DNA of 64,000 bases from assembly GCA_024275015.1 (NCBI GenBank), contig JAJRZW010000058.1:56123-120122 (forward strand), read 5' to 3'. The notes beneath the pieces are model-generated. The model had not been told where the DNA came from and ran no database searches. It saw nothing but the letters and a program-made list of their open reading frames with translations. Shown here one piece after another: positions 26,000-35,244 of the stretch. Made by a program: the position numbers and the translations under genes. Source of the stretch: Deltaproteobacteria bacterium. Lineage in GTDB: Bacteria > Desulfobacterota > Desulfobulbia > Desulfobulbales > JAJRZW01. Within the stretch, counting starts at the first letter, position 1, and every line of letters begins with the position of its first letter.

Positions 26000-26120
26000 C
26001 GTGACGTATAACCACCCGGGATGATAAGGAAATTCACCAAAACCGGCGTTTTCACCTCATACCATGCCGCCAGATCAGGCCCGGATATAGAGACAAACAA
26101 ACCAAGGGAAACAGGAAAAA

Positions 26121-26258
26121 ATGAGTAAAAGAACCTTTCAGCCGAGCAACACCAAGAGACACCGGACCCACGGCTTCCGAATAAGAATGCGGAGCAAGGC
26201 CGGTCAGGCGGTTATCAACCGACGTCGGGCCAAGGGACGTAAACGCCTGGCCGTATGA
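26121..26258 (+). CDS. rpmH: 50S ribosomal protein L34
   Basis: The 45-residue protein begins [20 protein letters not shown] and ends in a lysine/arginine-rich tail, the full L34 pattern. It is followed by rnpA with a 4-base overlap, the near-universal order. CAGGAA precedes the ATG. Confidence 0.97.
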   Translation: MSKRTFQPSNTKRHRTHGFRIRMRSKAGQAVINRRRAKGRKRLAV

Positions 26259-26629
26259 ACGATGGCCCCGTCTGCGGCGGGAGAGAGAAAAAAACCTTAC
26301 CCAAGACCTCTCTGCTGCGAAAACCCCGGGAATACCAGGATGTTTACCGCCGGGGCAAAAGAATACGGGGTCGTCATATCACCATCATCTTCGCCGCTAA
26401 CGACGAGGATGAATCCAGGCTGGGCATCAGTGTCCACGGGGTAAAAAGGGCGGTTCGACGCAACCGGATAAAACGTCTCCTGCGGGAATTCTTCCGACTT
26501 TACCGGCATGAACTCCCGGCTGGTTTTGATATTGTCTTTGCAGTGCGGCGAGAATTTGCCGCCGACTCTCTTTCAGAGATCAGGGACATCGTCTTTAATC
26601 TCCTTTCCTCCGTCGACTCTCACCGATAG
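26255..26629 (+). CDS. rnpA: Ribonuclease P protein component
   Basis: The 124-residue basic protein contains the RNase P protein signature [18 protein letters not shown] and starts inside the end of rpmH. It binds the catalytic RNase P RNA in tRNA 5' processing. It ends with TAG, which matters for the interpretation of the TAG inside yidC. Confidence 0.95.
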   Translation: MNDGPVCGGREKKTLPKTSLLRKPREYQDVYRRGKRIRGRHITIIFAANDEDESRLGISVHGVKRAVRRNRIKRLLREFFRLYRHELPAGFDIVFAVRREFAADSLSEIRDIVFNLLSSVDSHR

Positions 26630-26690
26630 CACCTGCCCCGCCATTCCAATCGCCGGCACCACCGGTTTATTATTACGAGGGCAACAGACC

Positions 26691-26924
26691 TTGATCGCCA
26701 GAAATTTTCTGATCACCCTTATCAGGGGTTATCAGCGCTTTATCTCACCAGTCCTGCCACCAAGCTGCCGCTTCGTGCCCACCTGCTCACAGTACGCCAT
26801 TGACGCCATTGAACTCTATGGCCCCACCCACGGGGTTTTCCTCGCCGCCAGGAGATTGTTGCGTTGCCACCCTCTGTGCAGCGGCGGTTTTGACCCGGTA
26901 AAACGGCGCCCTGACCGCGCCTGA
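26691..26924 (+). CDS. yidD: Membrane protein insertion efficiency factor YidD
   Basis: The 77-residue protein has the invariant family pattern [19 protein letters not shown] followed by [11 protein letters not shown] and [12 protein letters not shown]. The start is TTG at 26691, preceded by ACGAGGG. The frame is open further upstream but that part overlaps rnpA in another frame and has no YidD similarity. YidD helps YidC-dependent membrane insertion and sits between rnpA and yidC as usual. Confidence 0.93.
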   Translation: MIARNFLITLIRGYQRFISPVLPPSCRFVPTCSQYAIDAIELYGPTHGVFLAARRLLRCHPLCSGGFDPVKRRPDRA

Positions 26925-26947
26925 AAACTACCCGAAACAAGGTAAAC

Positions 26948-28561
26948 ATGGAAACCCGTAACGTAATTCTGGCCGTTGTTCTCTCCGTAGCCGTTGTCCT
27001 TGGGTACCAGGCCTTTTTAGCTCCCCGGCCACCGGCACCGGCAGTATCCCAGGCCCCGACAAACACCACCTCCCCGAAGAACACGGCCGTGAATGCCCCA
27101 CGGGTAATTGAGCCGGCACCGATAACCCGGACGGAAGAAGCGGCCCCGGACTACCGTATCGACCCCCCGCTTTTTTCCGCCACCATTAACGGTCGGGGCG
27201 CGGTTCTCAAAAGTTTCACCCTGAAAAAATACCGCACCTCCATGGCCGCCGACTCCGGGCCGGTGGAGCTGGTACGCCGTAGCGCGATCCGGGATATGCC
27301 GCTGCTTTTCTCCTGGGGCGTGGAACCGGGCCGGACCCTGGTTCCGGTGATGACCCCGGTGGCCAGGACCAACCTCAGCCTGACCCTGACCGGACAGATG
27401 CCATCAGGGCTCAAATTTAAAAAGACCTTTGAGTTCGATCCCGACTCATATCTCTTCCGGATGCGGGTGGAAGTGACCAACCCCACCAGCGCGCCGCTGC
27501 AGGGTTCACCCTATCTTTCCCTGCCCGGCAGGATCCACAAAACCGCGGCCAAAAATTCCTACCTCTTTTCCGGCCCGGCACTGTTGCTGAACAATACGTT
27601 GGAACAGGTAAAGACCGCCAAACTCATAAAAAAAGGGGATAAAACCTTCACCGGCAAAATCACCTGGCTCGCATTTGAAGATACCTATTTCATGACCGGG
27701 GTAATTCCCGAAGACATCAAAAACGGCAGCGTCAAACTTTCCGCCTCTGCCGCCGACCGGGCCCGCCTCCTTCTCTACGCCCCCGCCAAGGTCCTGTAGC
27801 CGGGCGAAACCGTGGTCTATAATTTCAAGGTCTTCTGCGGCCCCAAGGACATGGCCCTGTTGAAAAAAGCCGATCACAACCTGGCGCGGATCATCAATTT
27901 CGGCTGGTTCGGGCTGGTGGCCCGGCCGGTGCTGACGATGCTCAAGCTCATCAACCGGGTGGTAAACAATTACGGCGTTGCCATCATACTTCTGACCATC
28001 CTGATCAAGGCAATCTTCTGGCCCATCACCAACAAGGGGATGAAGTCAATGAAGCAGATGCAGAAGATGGGGCCGATGATCGCCAAGCTCAAGGAAAAGT
28101 ACAAGGATGACAAAGAGCGGCAGAACCGGGAAATGATGCAGCTCTACAAGACCTATAAGATCAACCCCCTCGGCTGATGCCTGCCGATGGTAATTCAGAT
28201 TCCGGTATTCTTTGCCCTCTACCGGGTTCTGATGATGGCGATTGAACTGCGCCATGCCCCGTTCTGCCTGTGGATCACTGATCTCTCCGCTCCGGAACGG
28301 ATCAACATCGGTTTTCAGATCCCCTGGTTAGGCGGCCTGCCACTTCTGACCATTCTCATGGGGGCAACCATGTACCTGCAGCAGAAGATGACCCCGACCA
28401 GTGCCGGCGCCAACAGCGAGATGACCAAGTACATGAAGTTCCTGCCGATCTTCTTTACCTTCCTGTTCATAAACTTTGCCTCCGGCCTGGTTCTGTACTT
28501 CCTGGTCAACAATCTTCTTTCCATGGCGCAGCAATATTTCATCAACCGCGCCAAAGACTGA
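26948..28561 (+). pseudogene. yidC: Membrane insertase YidC with two in-frame stop codons
   Basis: Reading from ATG 26948 to TGA 28561 gives 537 sense and recoded positions in one frame, the normal YidC length, with an N-terminal helix, a periplasmic domain and the C-terminal insertase core (NYGVAIILLTILIKAIFWPI). Codon 284 is TAG (27797) in a place where a charged or polar residue is expected before PGETVVYNFKVF. Codon 410 is TGA (28175) at the second glycine of the near-invariant NPLGGCLPM. There is no frameshift, and sequence on both sides of each stop remains well conserved. YidC is essential in most bacteria. Explanations are base errors, a recent pseudogene with another copy elsewhere, or recoding. 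Separate reinitiation products could in principle arise at GTG 27812 and ATG 28187. Confidence 0.9.
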
Positions 28562-28584
28562 TCCCGTAATAAACGGAGGAAAAA

Positions 28585-29301
28585 ATGACACCCGCAACCC
28601 AAGAATACAAAGGCATTGACGTAAGCGAGGCCATTGCCAACGCCTGTAAAGCCCTTAACACCAGCCTGGAAGACCTGAACGTCGAGATCCTTACCCCCGG
28701 TTCCAACGGTTTTTTAGGCATCGGCAAACGCAAGGCGAAAATCAGGGCCAGCATCAAAAACAAAAAAAGGGGCGCTTTCAGAAGGCCGAGACCCCGCGAA
28801 ACCGATGCCACCATCAGCCCCGGGCTTGCCGACACCCTGAAAGAGACACTGGAAAACATCCTCTCCCTGATGGATATGGGCTCAGAGGTCATGGTTGAGA
28901 TCAACGGCAACCGCATCGACGCGAAAATAAACGGCGACCATGTTGAGGCGATAACCGAACGCGACGGCAGCGTCCTTGACAGCCTCCAGTATCTGATGCG
29001 CAAAATCGTCAGCCGTAACGTCACCGGCAAGGCGATTTTCAACCTCGATGCCGGCGATTACCGCGACCAGCGCCGCCGGAACCTGGAAAAACTGGCTGTA
29101 CAATTAGCGGCGGAGACCCGGGAAAGCGGTCGTACCCGCGCCATCGCCTCTCTCAACCCGGCGGAAAGACGCATCGTCCACATGGCCCTCAAGGACGAGA
29201 CCGAAATCAAAAGCCGCAGCGTCGGCGACGGCCATTTCAAAAAGGTCCTCATCTATATTCCCGGCCAGGGCAATAAGGGACGCCGCCGGAAGAGGAAATG
29301 A
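28585..29301 (+). CDS. jag: RNA-binding protein Jag/KhpB
   Basis: The 238-residue protein has an N-terminal Jag domain (residues 5-55 with GSNGFLGIGKRKAKI), a KH domain (about 85-160), and an R3H domain (about 165-230, with LNPAERRIVHMALKD). A basic tail follows. It sits next to yidC as usual. Jag proteins bind RNA and influence cell envelope functions in other bacteria. Confidence 0.93.
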   Translation: MTPATQEYKGIDVSEAIANACKALNTSLEDLNVEILTPGSNGFLGIGKRKAKIRASIKNKKRGAFRRPRPRETDATISPGLADTLKETLENILSLMDMGSEVMVEINGNRIDAKINGDHVEAITERDGSVLDSLQYLMRKIVSRNVTGKAIFNLDAGDYRDQRRRNLEKLAVQLAAETRESGRTRAIASLNPAERRIVHMALKDETEIKSRSVGDGHFKKVLIYIPGQGNKGRRRKRK

Positions 29302-29345
29302 TGCAAAAAAAATCGCACGCTGCAAGGGTTTCAGGGACGCCACCC
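29301..29345 (-). repeat. Family G segment G2 between jag and mnmE
   Basis: On the minus strand it repeats the core GGCGTCCCTGAAACCCTTGC and GCGTGCGATTTT of G1 (13729-13772) with only a few changes. It fills most of the 62-bp spacer. Confidence 0.65.
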
Positions 29346-29363
29346 TTTTAAAGGAAACACTGG

Positions 29364-30755
29364 ATGCCGCACCAGGGGGAAGAAGACACCATTGCCGCCA
29401 TCGCCACCCCGCCCGGCCCCGGCGGCATCGGCATCGTCCGTGTAAGCGGCCCGGATTCCCCGGCCATTGCCGCAGATATCTTCCGCCCGGCCCGGCCCGA
29501 CCCCCTTAAAAGCCACCATCTCACCTATGGCCATATCGTTGATCCCGCAAACGGCCGCGTCGTCGACGAGGTCATGCTCTGCTACATGCGGGCCCCGAAG
29601 AGCTATACCCGGGAAGAGGTGGTGGAAATCCAGGCCCACGCCGGCCACATCACCCTGCAGACCATCCTCGCCCTGATCCTTAAATCCGGGGCCCGATTAG
29701 CCAACCCGGGAGAGTTCACCAAACGCGCCTTCCTCAACGGCCGTATCGACCTGACCCGGGCCGAGGCAGTCCTCGACCTCCTGAATGCCCGTACCCCCGA
29801 GACCCTCGACCTGGCAGTGAATCACCTCCGGGGCAGCCTTGCCGACCGCCTGCTGCGGATCAAAGATGCGCTGATATCCCTGCGGGCCGCCCTCGAAGTG
29901 GCAATAGATTTCCCCGACGACGAGGCTGAGATCATCGCCGAGATCACCCGGGGACACAATTTTACAACAGAAGTCATATCCGCCCTGCAACGGCTTATTT
30001 TCGCCTCCAGGCGCGGAAACATCGCAAGAGAGGGCGTAAGCCTGGTTATCTGCGGCCGCCCCAATGTCGGCAAATCAAGCCTGTTGAACGCGCTTCTGGG
30101 CCGGGAACGAGCCATTGTCACCGAAATCGCCGGGACCACCCGCGACCTTATTGAGGAATCCTTTGATCTCCGGGGTATCCCGGTCCGAATTACCGATACC
30201 GCCGGCATCCACGCCCACCGCGACCCGGTAGAGGAAATCGGCATCCGCATGGCCCGCGAACAACTGCGCCGCGCCGATGAAATTCTCCTGGTGGTGGACG
30301 GCTCCCTTACCCCGGAATCGGCCGATCTTGATTTTATCGCCGCCAACGACCTCAACGACCCGCTGATCGTGATCAATAAAAACGACCGCATGGACACCGC
30401 CGCCCGGGAGAGATTCAGCAATTTTTTTGCCCCGCGCCGACCGCTGTTCATCTCCGCCCGCCATAATGATCACCTCGAGGAACTGGAAGAAAGGCTCTTC
30501 GCCAGGATCACCGGCAATGACGGTCTCTGGGACCCGGGCTGCGTCTGCGTCCCCAACCTGCGACAGTCAGCGGCCCTGGAGGCCACCCTGACGGCAGCTC
30601 TCCGGGTTCGGGAGGCCCTGGACACCGATACGCCTCCGGACCTGATCGCCATCGACCTCCAGGCGGCCCTCGACTCCCTCGGCGAAATCAGCGGCGAAAC
30701 CAGCACCGAAGACATCCTAGACCGGATATTCGCCGAATTCTGCCTCGGAAAATAA
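29364..30755 (+). CDS. mnmE: tRNA modification GTPase MnmE
   Basis: The 463-residue protein has the N-terminal tetrahydrofolate-binding domain (DTIAAIATPPGPGGIGIVRVSG), a G domain with GRPNVGKSSLLN, AGTTRD, DTAG and NKND boxes, and the C-terminal CLGK motif with the catalytic cysteine. With MnmG it modifies U34 in certain tRNAs. The MnmG gene is not in this window. Confidence 0.97.
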   Translation: MPHQGEEDTIAAIATPPGPGGIGIVRVSGPDSPAIAADIFRPARPDPLKSHHLTYGHIVDPANGRVVDEVMLCYMRAPKSYTREEVVEIQAHAGHITLQTILALILKSGARLANPGEFTKRAFLNGRIDLTRAEAVLDLLNARTPETLDLAVNHLRGSLADRLLRIKDALISLRAALEVAIDFPDDEAEIIAEITRGHNFTTEVISALQRLIFASRRGNIAREGVSLVICGRPNVGKSSLLNALLGRERAIVTEIAGTTRDLIEESFDLRGIPVRITDTAGIHAHRDPVEEIGIRMAREQLRRADEILLVVDGSLTPESADLDFIAANDLNDPLIVINKNDRMDTAARERFSNFFAPRRPLFISARHNDHLEELEERLFARITGNDGLWDPGCVCVPNLRQSAALEATLTAALRVREALDTDTPPDLIAIDLQAALDSLGEISGETSTEDILDRIFAEFCLGK

Positions 30756-30766
30756 CGGCAAAAACT

Positions 30767-30796
30767 TTGACCCGGGTCCGGGGCTGCCTCTATACT
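30767..30796 (+). promoter_or_regulatory. Likely promoter of the cNMP-HDOD gene
   Basis: TTGACC (30767-30772) and TATACT (30791-30796) are separated by 18 bp, 12 bases after the mnmE stop. A family B fragment lies between the promoter and the gene. Confidence 0.5.
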
Positions 30797-30802
30797 CTAT
30801 TA

Positions 30803-30858
30803 CTAGCCCGTTGAAAAACGGGCAAAACCGGGAGGTTGGCCGAAACTTATTTTGGCTT
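30803..30858 (+). repeat. Family B fragment B7 in a 5' leader
   Basis: AGCCCGTTGAAAAACGGGC is the left hairpin of family B, joined directly to GGGAGGTTGGCC and a TTATTTTGGC stretch. The core and the right end are missing. Confidence 0.65.
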
Positions 30859-30899
30859 TGCTCACGGAATCGTCCCCGAACCCACGCAAGGTAAGAGCC

Positions 30900-32393
30900 A
30901 TGCCAAAGGCCACCGACCTGTCACAGCAGATAAAATTCCTGAAGAACATCGCCTTCTTCAATGACTTTGACGATCACGAGCTCAACCAGTTCCTGACCGT
31001 AAGTAAATGGCTCAAGGTTGACCGCGGCACCGTAATTATTCACGAGAATACAGTGGAAAAAGTATTTTACATCCTGGTCCGGGGCGAGGTCTCTGTGTTC
31101 AAGGGCAGCGACAGTGCCGCGGCGGTGGAACTGACCCGGCTTGCCACCGGAGACTGTTTCGGCGAAATGGCCCTGTTAGGTGAAACCAGACGCACCGCCG
31201 GGGTAGTGGCAAGCCGTGATTGCTTTATCCTCCGGGTGGAACCGGAGATAATCAACCGCTCAAACGTCTTTCTCCAGCTTAAATTCTACAAGCGTTTCTG
31301 TGAAATCATGGTCGGCCGCCTCGATCAGGCCAACCGGCGCATGGCCGGGTCAAAACCGACTCCGGCAGGAGAAGAAAAGGGGGAAACGCCGATAGCGCCA
31401 CCGCCGCTGCATGACCTCGACGCCCAACTCAGCCACCCGGCGGCAACGGTAAAGTCGAAAAAGGAAGAGGAAAATAAACTGCCAACCGGGGCGCCGCCGT
31501 TGCCGAAAAAAAAGGAGAGGATAGCCGCCTCACGGATCCGGAAAAAAATCGACCCCGACTATCCCCTGGCGGTAAACCCGATGGTGGCCCGCAACATCGC
31601 CCCTTTCCTGAGCCGCGAGGCCACCAATACCCGCAGTTTCACCGACCTGATCTACCTCGATCCGACCCTGAGTTTCAAGGTCCTGAAGGTGGCGAACTCG
31701 TCGCTGTACCGGCGTTCATGCGAAATCATTACCGTACCCCATGCCATAATTTCAGTGGGAATAAACGTGATCCAGGAGGTGGTCACCAAGGCCATCGAAG
31801 ACGGCAGCCGGATCAGTCCCTTCTCCGACCCGGCAATGGCGAAAAAATACTGGCGCCACTGTGTTCTTGTGGCCCGGATAGCGGATCTGTTAAAAGAGAG
31901 CATCCGAATCAATATCGCCGCCGACGTCTATATTGCCGGTCTCCTCCACGACCTCGGGATGCTGGTTTTAGACCCGCTTGAACCCGCTTTTTATCCCAAT
32001 ATCGAAACTCCGGCGTCAGGCATGAAAGGACTGCCCGACGCCGAAAGCGAACACATCGGGATTGACCATGGCCAGGCGGGACAATGGCTGGCGGAAAAAT
32101 GCGGCCTGTGCAGTGCCTATCAGGATGTCATGCGCCATCACCACAACCCCTTGGCGGCAAGGGAGAACATCATCCTGGTAGCCATTGTCAGCCTGGCTAA
32201 TTGCTTTGCCGCGGCCAGAAACGAATGTCTCGGTGCCGCGACCCTGCGGGAAAACAACCCGGCGAACTGCCCCGGCTGGCTGTTACTGAAACAGGAACAC
32301 CCGCCGTTCGCGGAGGTAAACGTGGCCGATTTCAGTCGGATGATCGAGGCTGAGATAGAAAAGGGATGGACGGATATGGATCCGGGCTTCTGA
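30900..32393 (+). CDS. cNMP-binding and HDOD domain signalling protein
   Basis: The 497-residue protein has a cyclic-nucleotide-binding domain in residues 20-150, with GDCFGEMALLGETRRTAGVVA, which keeps the phosphate-binding cassette glutamate and arginine. A Pro/Lys-rich linker follows (about 155-215), then an HDOD domain (about 220-440, with AGLLHDLGMLVLD and VMRHHHNP). HDOD domains are HD-type domains that usually lack catalytic residues and act in signalling. The ATG at 30900 has an AAGG upstream. An ATG at 30852 falls in the repeat fragment and is less likely. cAMP from the cyclase at 45 kb is a possible ligand. Confidence 0.87.
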   Translation: MPKATDLSQQIKFLKNIAFFNDFDDHELNQFLTVSKWLKVDRGTVIIHENTVEKVFYILVRGEVSVFKGSDSAAAVELTRLATGDCFGEMALLGETRRTAGVVASRDCFILRVEPEIINRSNVFLQLKFYKRFCEIMVGRLDQANRRMAGSKPTPAGEEKGETPIAPPPLHDLDAQLSHPAATVKSKKEEENKLPTGAPPLPKKKERIAASRIRKKIDPDYPLAVNPMVARNIAPFLSREATNTRSFTDLIYLDPTLSFKVLKVANSSLYRRSCEIITVPHAIISVGINVIQEVVTKAIEDGSRISPFSDPAMAKKYWRHCVLVARIADLLKESIRINIAADVYIAGLLHDLGMLVLDPLEPAFYPNIETPASGMKGLPDAESEHIGIDHGQAGQWLAEKCGLCSAYQDVMRHHHNPLAARENIILVAIVSLANCFAAARNECLGAATLRENNPANCPGWLLLKQEHPPFAEVNVADFSRMIEAEIEKGWTDMDPGF

Positions 32394-32431
32394 ACCCTTA
32401 CCCTTGATCAATTACACCCAATGCAAAAAAT

Positions 32432-32585
32432 GATGAAGTCTTAACAAGTCCCCGCTCCGGCTGAAAACGACGATTTCCGGACCCCGGACGACGGGCTGCT
32501 GAAATCCCGGACTCGGTCTACGCCCTCAAGCATGTGGGATTTCTTAACCTATCCCGCGCCGCCCGGGGCTTTTTCAACGGTCTGC
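32432..32585 (-). repeat. Family C copy C5 (inverted) with a family B end
   Basis: It reads GATGAAGTCTTAACAAGTCC at one end and contains the GGGCTGCTGAAATCCCGGAC and CATGTGGGATTTCTTAACC segments of family C in inverted orientation. It ends in TTTTTCAACGGTCTGCTAA, a family B right end. It separates the HDOD gene from rubredoxin. Confidence 0.7.
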
Positions 32586-32624
32586 TAAAGCGCGTGCACG
32601 GTGGTGTTCGTGGAGTGCTTACAC

Positions 32625-32786
32625 TTATTCAACCGGGGCGAATTCGTCTCTGGCCGCCCCGCATACCGGACATTTCCAATTATCAGGAAGATCGTCAAAG
32701 GCGGTCCCGGGCGCGACTCCGGTTTCCGGATCGCCGATATTGGGATCATAGACATAACCGCAGACAGTACACTCGTAAGACTGCAT
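32625..32786 (-). CDS. Rubredoxin
   Basis: The 53-residue protein has the two iron-binding motifs CTVCG (Cys6, Cys9) and CPVCGA (Cys39, Cys42), plus [18 protein letters not shown] and [11 protein letters not shown] between them. This is the complete classical rubredoxin pattern. It is a one-electron carrier of the anaerobe cytoplasm, often serving oxygen or superoxide reduction. GGGAGG precedes the ATG. It is monocistronic, between repeats. Confidence 0.97.
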   Translation of the reverse strand: MQSYECTVCGYVYDPNIGDPETGVAPGTAFDDLPDNWKCPVCGAARDEFAPVE

Positions 32787-32872
32787 GAAAGACCTCCCTC
32801 CTTAAATAAAAAATATTCCATTCAATGGTATATAGCCGGACAATAAACCGTCAAGTTTTTTTAAAACCCTGA

Positions 32873-33084
32873 ATCCGTGACGGCTTAGTGGTAACCGAGT
32901 ATGTATCCATCTGAATTCATGTGTTTTTTTGTCTGATTTTCACTCCGGCGGAAATTTCACCCCGCCGCCCTTCGGGCGTCCGGGAAGGCGCATCTGCGGT
33001 GTCGGCAAGCCGTTGATATACCGAAGTATAAGCAACGTGCTTGCCTCCTTGCGCCTGCGCCGTTCCTGAACGTCACGGATCCAG
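32873..33084 (+). repeat. Family A palindromic repeat, copy A2
   Basis: It begins with CCGTGACGGCTTAGTGgtaa and ends with CGTCACGGATCC, and contains CCCCGCCGCCC and the hairpin GTTGATATACCGAAGTAT. The outer parts (GATCCGTGACGGC) are shared with copy A4 near 59585. Confidence 0.7.
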
Positions 33085-33160
33085 GGAAACAACAAAAAAT
33101 CAGGCATTCCCCTTTGCTTTTCATAATCACTCTGGTAAAAAAACGGCGTTCACTGCCGAC

Positions 33161-33685
33161 ATGGGAAAAGAGATGAAACTGATACTCTCAAGTAAAAAAA
33201 TACAGGCCCGGGTCAACGAGTTAGGGCGACGGATCAGCCGGGATTACCGCGATGGACGCCTGGTGGTGATCGGGATATTAAACGGTGCCTTCATCTTCAC
33301 CGCCGACCTGGTCCGGACCCTTGCGATCCCGGTGGAGGTTGACTTCATCCGGGTGGCCAGCTACGGCGACAACACCTGCGCTTCAGACGATATCCGTCTG
33401 ACCAAGGACGTGGAACTGTCGCTGGCGGGAAAAGACGTACTCCTGGTCGAGGACATTGTCGATACCGGCTGCACCATGAGGTACCTGGTGGAATTCCTCC
33501 ACAAACGCCGGCCGGCTTCGGTGCGTATCTGCACCCTGATCGACAAGAGCGAACGCCGGGAGGCTGCGGTTGATATCGCCTACTCCGGCTTTGCGATAAA
33601 AGAGGGATTTCTGGTGGGCTACGGACTCGACTTCGCCGAAAAACATCGTAACCTCCCGGCGGTTTACCACCTCCTCAACCCCTGA
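33161..33685 (+). CDS. hpt: Hypoxanthine phosphoribosyltransferase
   Basis: The 174-residue purine salvage enzyme shows the PRPP-binding loop VLLVEDIVDTGCTM, GILNGAFIFTADLVR and VGYGLDFAEKHRNLP, all typical of Hpt. The ATG at 33161 is the first inside the family's usual length. The ATG at 33173 is also possible and has GGGAAAAGAG just upstream. The longer upstream frame runs through repeat A2 and was rejected. Confidence 0.93.
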   Translation: MGKEMKLILSSKKIQARVNELGRRISRDYRDGRLVVIGILNGAFIFTADLVRTLAIPVEVDFIRVASYGDNTCASDDIRLTKDVELSLAGKDVLLVEDIVDTGCTMRYLVEFLHKRRPASVRICTLIDKSERREAAVDIAYSGFAIKEGFLVGYGLDFAEKHRNLPAVYHLLNP

Positions 33686-33790
33686 TGGCGTCACGGTGTC
33701 CTTTTGATCATCAATCCCGCCATGGCGGGATATGGCCTCACCCGCAAAATAACACCACTCCTTGTATATCGAAATTATTGCTCAGCCATC
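33683..33790 (+). repeat. Family J repeat, copy J2
   Basis: It starts at GATGGCGTCA in the hpt stop codon and ends with GCCATC. It has the palindrome CCCGCCATGGCGGGATATGG and TATATCGAAATTATTGCTC. It matches J1 at 14594-14678. It lies between the convergent hpt and tRNA-Arg genes. Confidence 0.7.
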
Positions 33791-33823
33791 CCGTGAATCA
33801 CGAGTTCATCAACCCCCTGAAAC

Positions 33824-33900
33824 TGGCGCGCCCGGAGGGATTCGAACCCCCGACTCCCGGCTTCGAAGGCCGGTGCTCTATCCAGCTGAGCTACAGGCGC
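33824..33900 (-). tRNA. tRNA-Arg (anticodon TCG)
   Basis: The 77-nt gene reads GCGCCTG...CGGGCGC as acceptor stem, with anticodon loop CTTCGAA giving TCG, T-arm GGTTCGAATCC and an encoded CCA. It lies 7 bases after the stop codon of the preceding minus-strand gene, with no promoter of its own visible. Confidence 0.95.
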
Positions 33901-33907
33901 GTAAAAC

Positions 33908-34507
33908 TCACTCCGCTTCCAACCCCTCAAGGTCGGAAAAATCACGACGCACCTCATCGAGGCGCTCACGATAAGCCCTGGCATCGCCATACTCAAAAAA
34001 CCGGCGGTAACGCCTGTGCATGGCCGCCTGTCGGCGAGCGTGCTTGATCGGGCACCAATACTGTTCAGTCCTTGCGGCAATCTCCATCACATAGGCAATA
34101 AGGCCGTTGAAATAGCCGCAATAAACACAGTTCAACTTCTCAAGCAGGTTGAGATAGGCTAACGAATGACGGTCGAGAACGATATAGTCACGCCGCCTGA
34201 CCTTTGGTATGCCGTACACCGGAAAACAGATGCCGTGATAGATACTGACCATAAGGTCTAAAAATCCCGCCGGAACGAGACAGACCCAGATCAGGGGAGC
34301 GGTGATGATATTCAGGACATTGGCATCAAAAAGATAACGGCGGATGCCGATCATCATGGCCTTGTGATAACGCCGGGCCTCCTGTTCGAAGTACACCCGG
34401 CGGCCGCGGACCTGATAAAAAAATTCCTCCTGCCGCTGCTGCAACTCTTCGGCAAGCTGGCGTTCGAGCTTTTTTATCCTGGAGACAATGTTTTCAATAG
34501 TGTCCAT
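33908..34507 (-). CDS. Hypothetical membrane protein with conserved-type cysteines
   Basis: The 199-residue protein begins with a helical, possibly coiled N-terminus (residues 1-50, rich in Glu, Gln and Arg). Two hydrophobic stretches follow (about 62-95, with ITAPLIWVCLVPAGFLDLMV) and then a basic soluble part with CVYCGYFNGLIAYVMEIAARTEQYWCPIKH split by a CxxC and a single Cys. The cysteines suggest metal binding, but no family is recognised. It follows cobS by 8 bp and precedes tRNA-Arg by 7 bp, so it is probably part of the cobalamin operon transcript. A functional link to cobalamin is unproven. Confidence 0.8.
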   Translation of the reverse strand: MDTIENIVSRIKKLERQLAEELQQRQEEFFYQVRGRRVYFEQEARRYHKAMMIGIRRYLFDANVLNIITAPLIWVCLVPAGFLDLMVSIYHGICFPVYGIPKVRRRDYIVLDRHSLAYLNLLEKLNCVYCGYFNGLIAYVMEIAARTEQYWCPIKHARRQAAMHRRYRRFFEYGDARAYRERLDEVRRDFSDLEGLEAE

Positions 34508-34515
34508 GGCGGTCC

Positions 34516-35244
34516 TCAGAGGATAAACAGGGGAATAGCCAGGGACACCGCGACCTCGGCCAGTTCACTCACCGCCCCGAGGGTATCGCCGGTGGCGCCA
34601 CCGATTACGAGCCAGGAATAAAGAGAAAAAAGCAGGGTAACCGCCACCGCCGCCCCGGCCGCGGCCAGCCCGGCGTAACCAGCGGCAAACCAGGCGACGA
34701 GATAAAGAAAGGCAAGAGCGAAGATCGCCCGAGGCCATATACTGAGCCCGTAAAACATGGCGCCGATACCGCCCTCGGGTCGGGCATAGGGTAGGGCGGC
34801 CATCATCAGAAGGATCATCGCCCGGCCGGCCACCGGCATGAGCAATACCGCGCGCCATTCCATCCCGGCCGCGGCCTCAATCCCCCTGACCTTGGCGAGG
34901 ATGACCACCACCAGAGCGATCACCCCCATGGCGCCGATACGGCTGTCCTTCATGATCAACAGGGTCCGATCCCGGGAGCGGTGTGAAAAAAAACCATCAG
35001 CGCAATCGGCGAGGCCGTCTAAGTGAAGACCGCCGGAGAGGACGAGGAGAGACACCACCCCGGCCAGGGCGGCAAGGCCGCTGTTACCGCTGCGGACAAG
35101 GAGAAAAACCGGCCCGGCGGCAAGGGCGCCGAGCAGCAGCCCAACCAGGGGAAACCAGAGCAGGGCCGATCGCGGCCGCCACTCCCCCCGGGCCGGGCCG
35201 GGAAGAATGGTAAGAAATCGCAGGGCGGAAAAAAAGCCCCTCAT
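34516..35244 (-). CDS. cobS: Adenosylcobinamide-GDP ribazoletransferase
   Basis: The 242-residue integral membrane protein starts with RGFFSALRFLTILP and contains GGLHLDGLADCADGFFSHRSR split across its acidic catalytic region (HLDGLADCADG), MKDSRIGAMGV and several membrane helices. It joins GDP-cobinamide to alpha-ribazole in the last steps of cobalamin synthesis. It overlaps cobT by 4 bp. Confidence 0.95.
   Translation of the reverse strand: MRGFFSALRFLTILPGPARGEWRPRSALLWFPLVGLLLGALAAGPVFLLVRSGNSGLAALAGVVSLLVLSGGLHLDGLADCADGFFSHRSRDRTLLIMKDSRIGAMGVIALVVVILAKVRGIEAAAGMEWRAVLLMPVAGRAMILLMMAALPYARPEGGIGAMFYGLSIWPRAIFALAFLYLVAWFAAGYAGLAAAGAAVAVTLLFSLYSWLVIGGATGDTLGAVSELAEVAVSLAIPLFIL

Noticed and set aside
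28175..28240. Selenocysteine insertion element after the yidC TGA
   Set aside because: No stable stem-loop with a GGU-type apical loop at the right distance is visible, and the position is a conserved glycine in the family.
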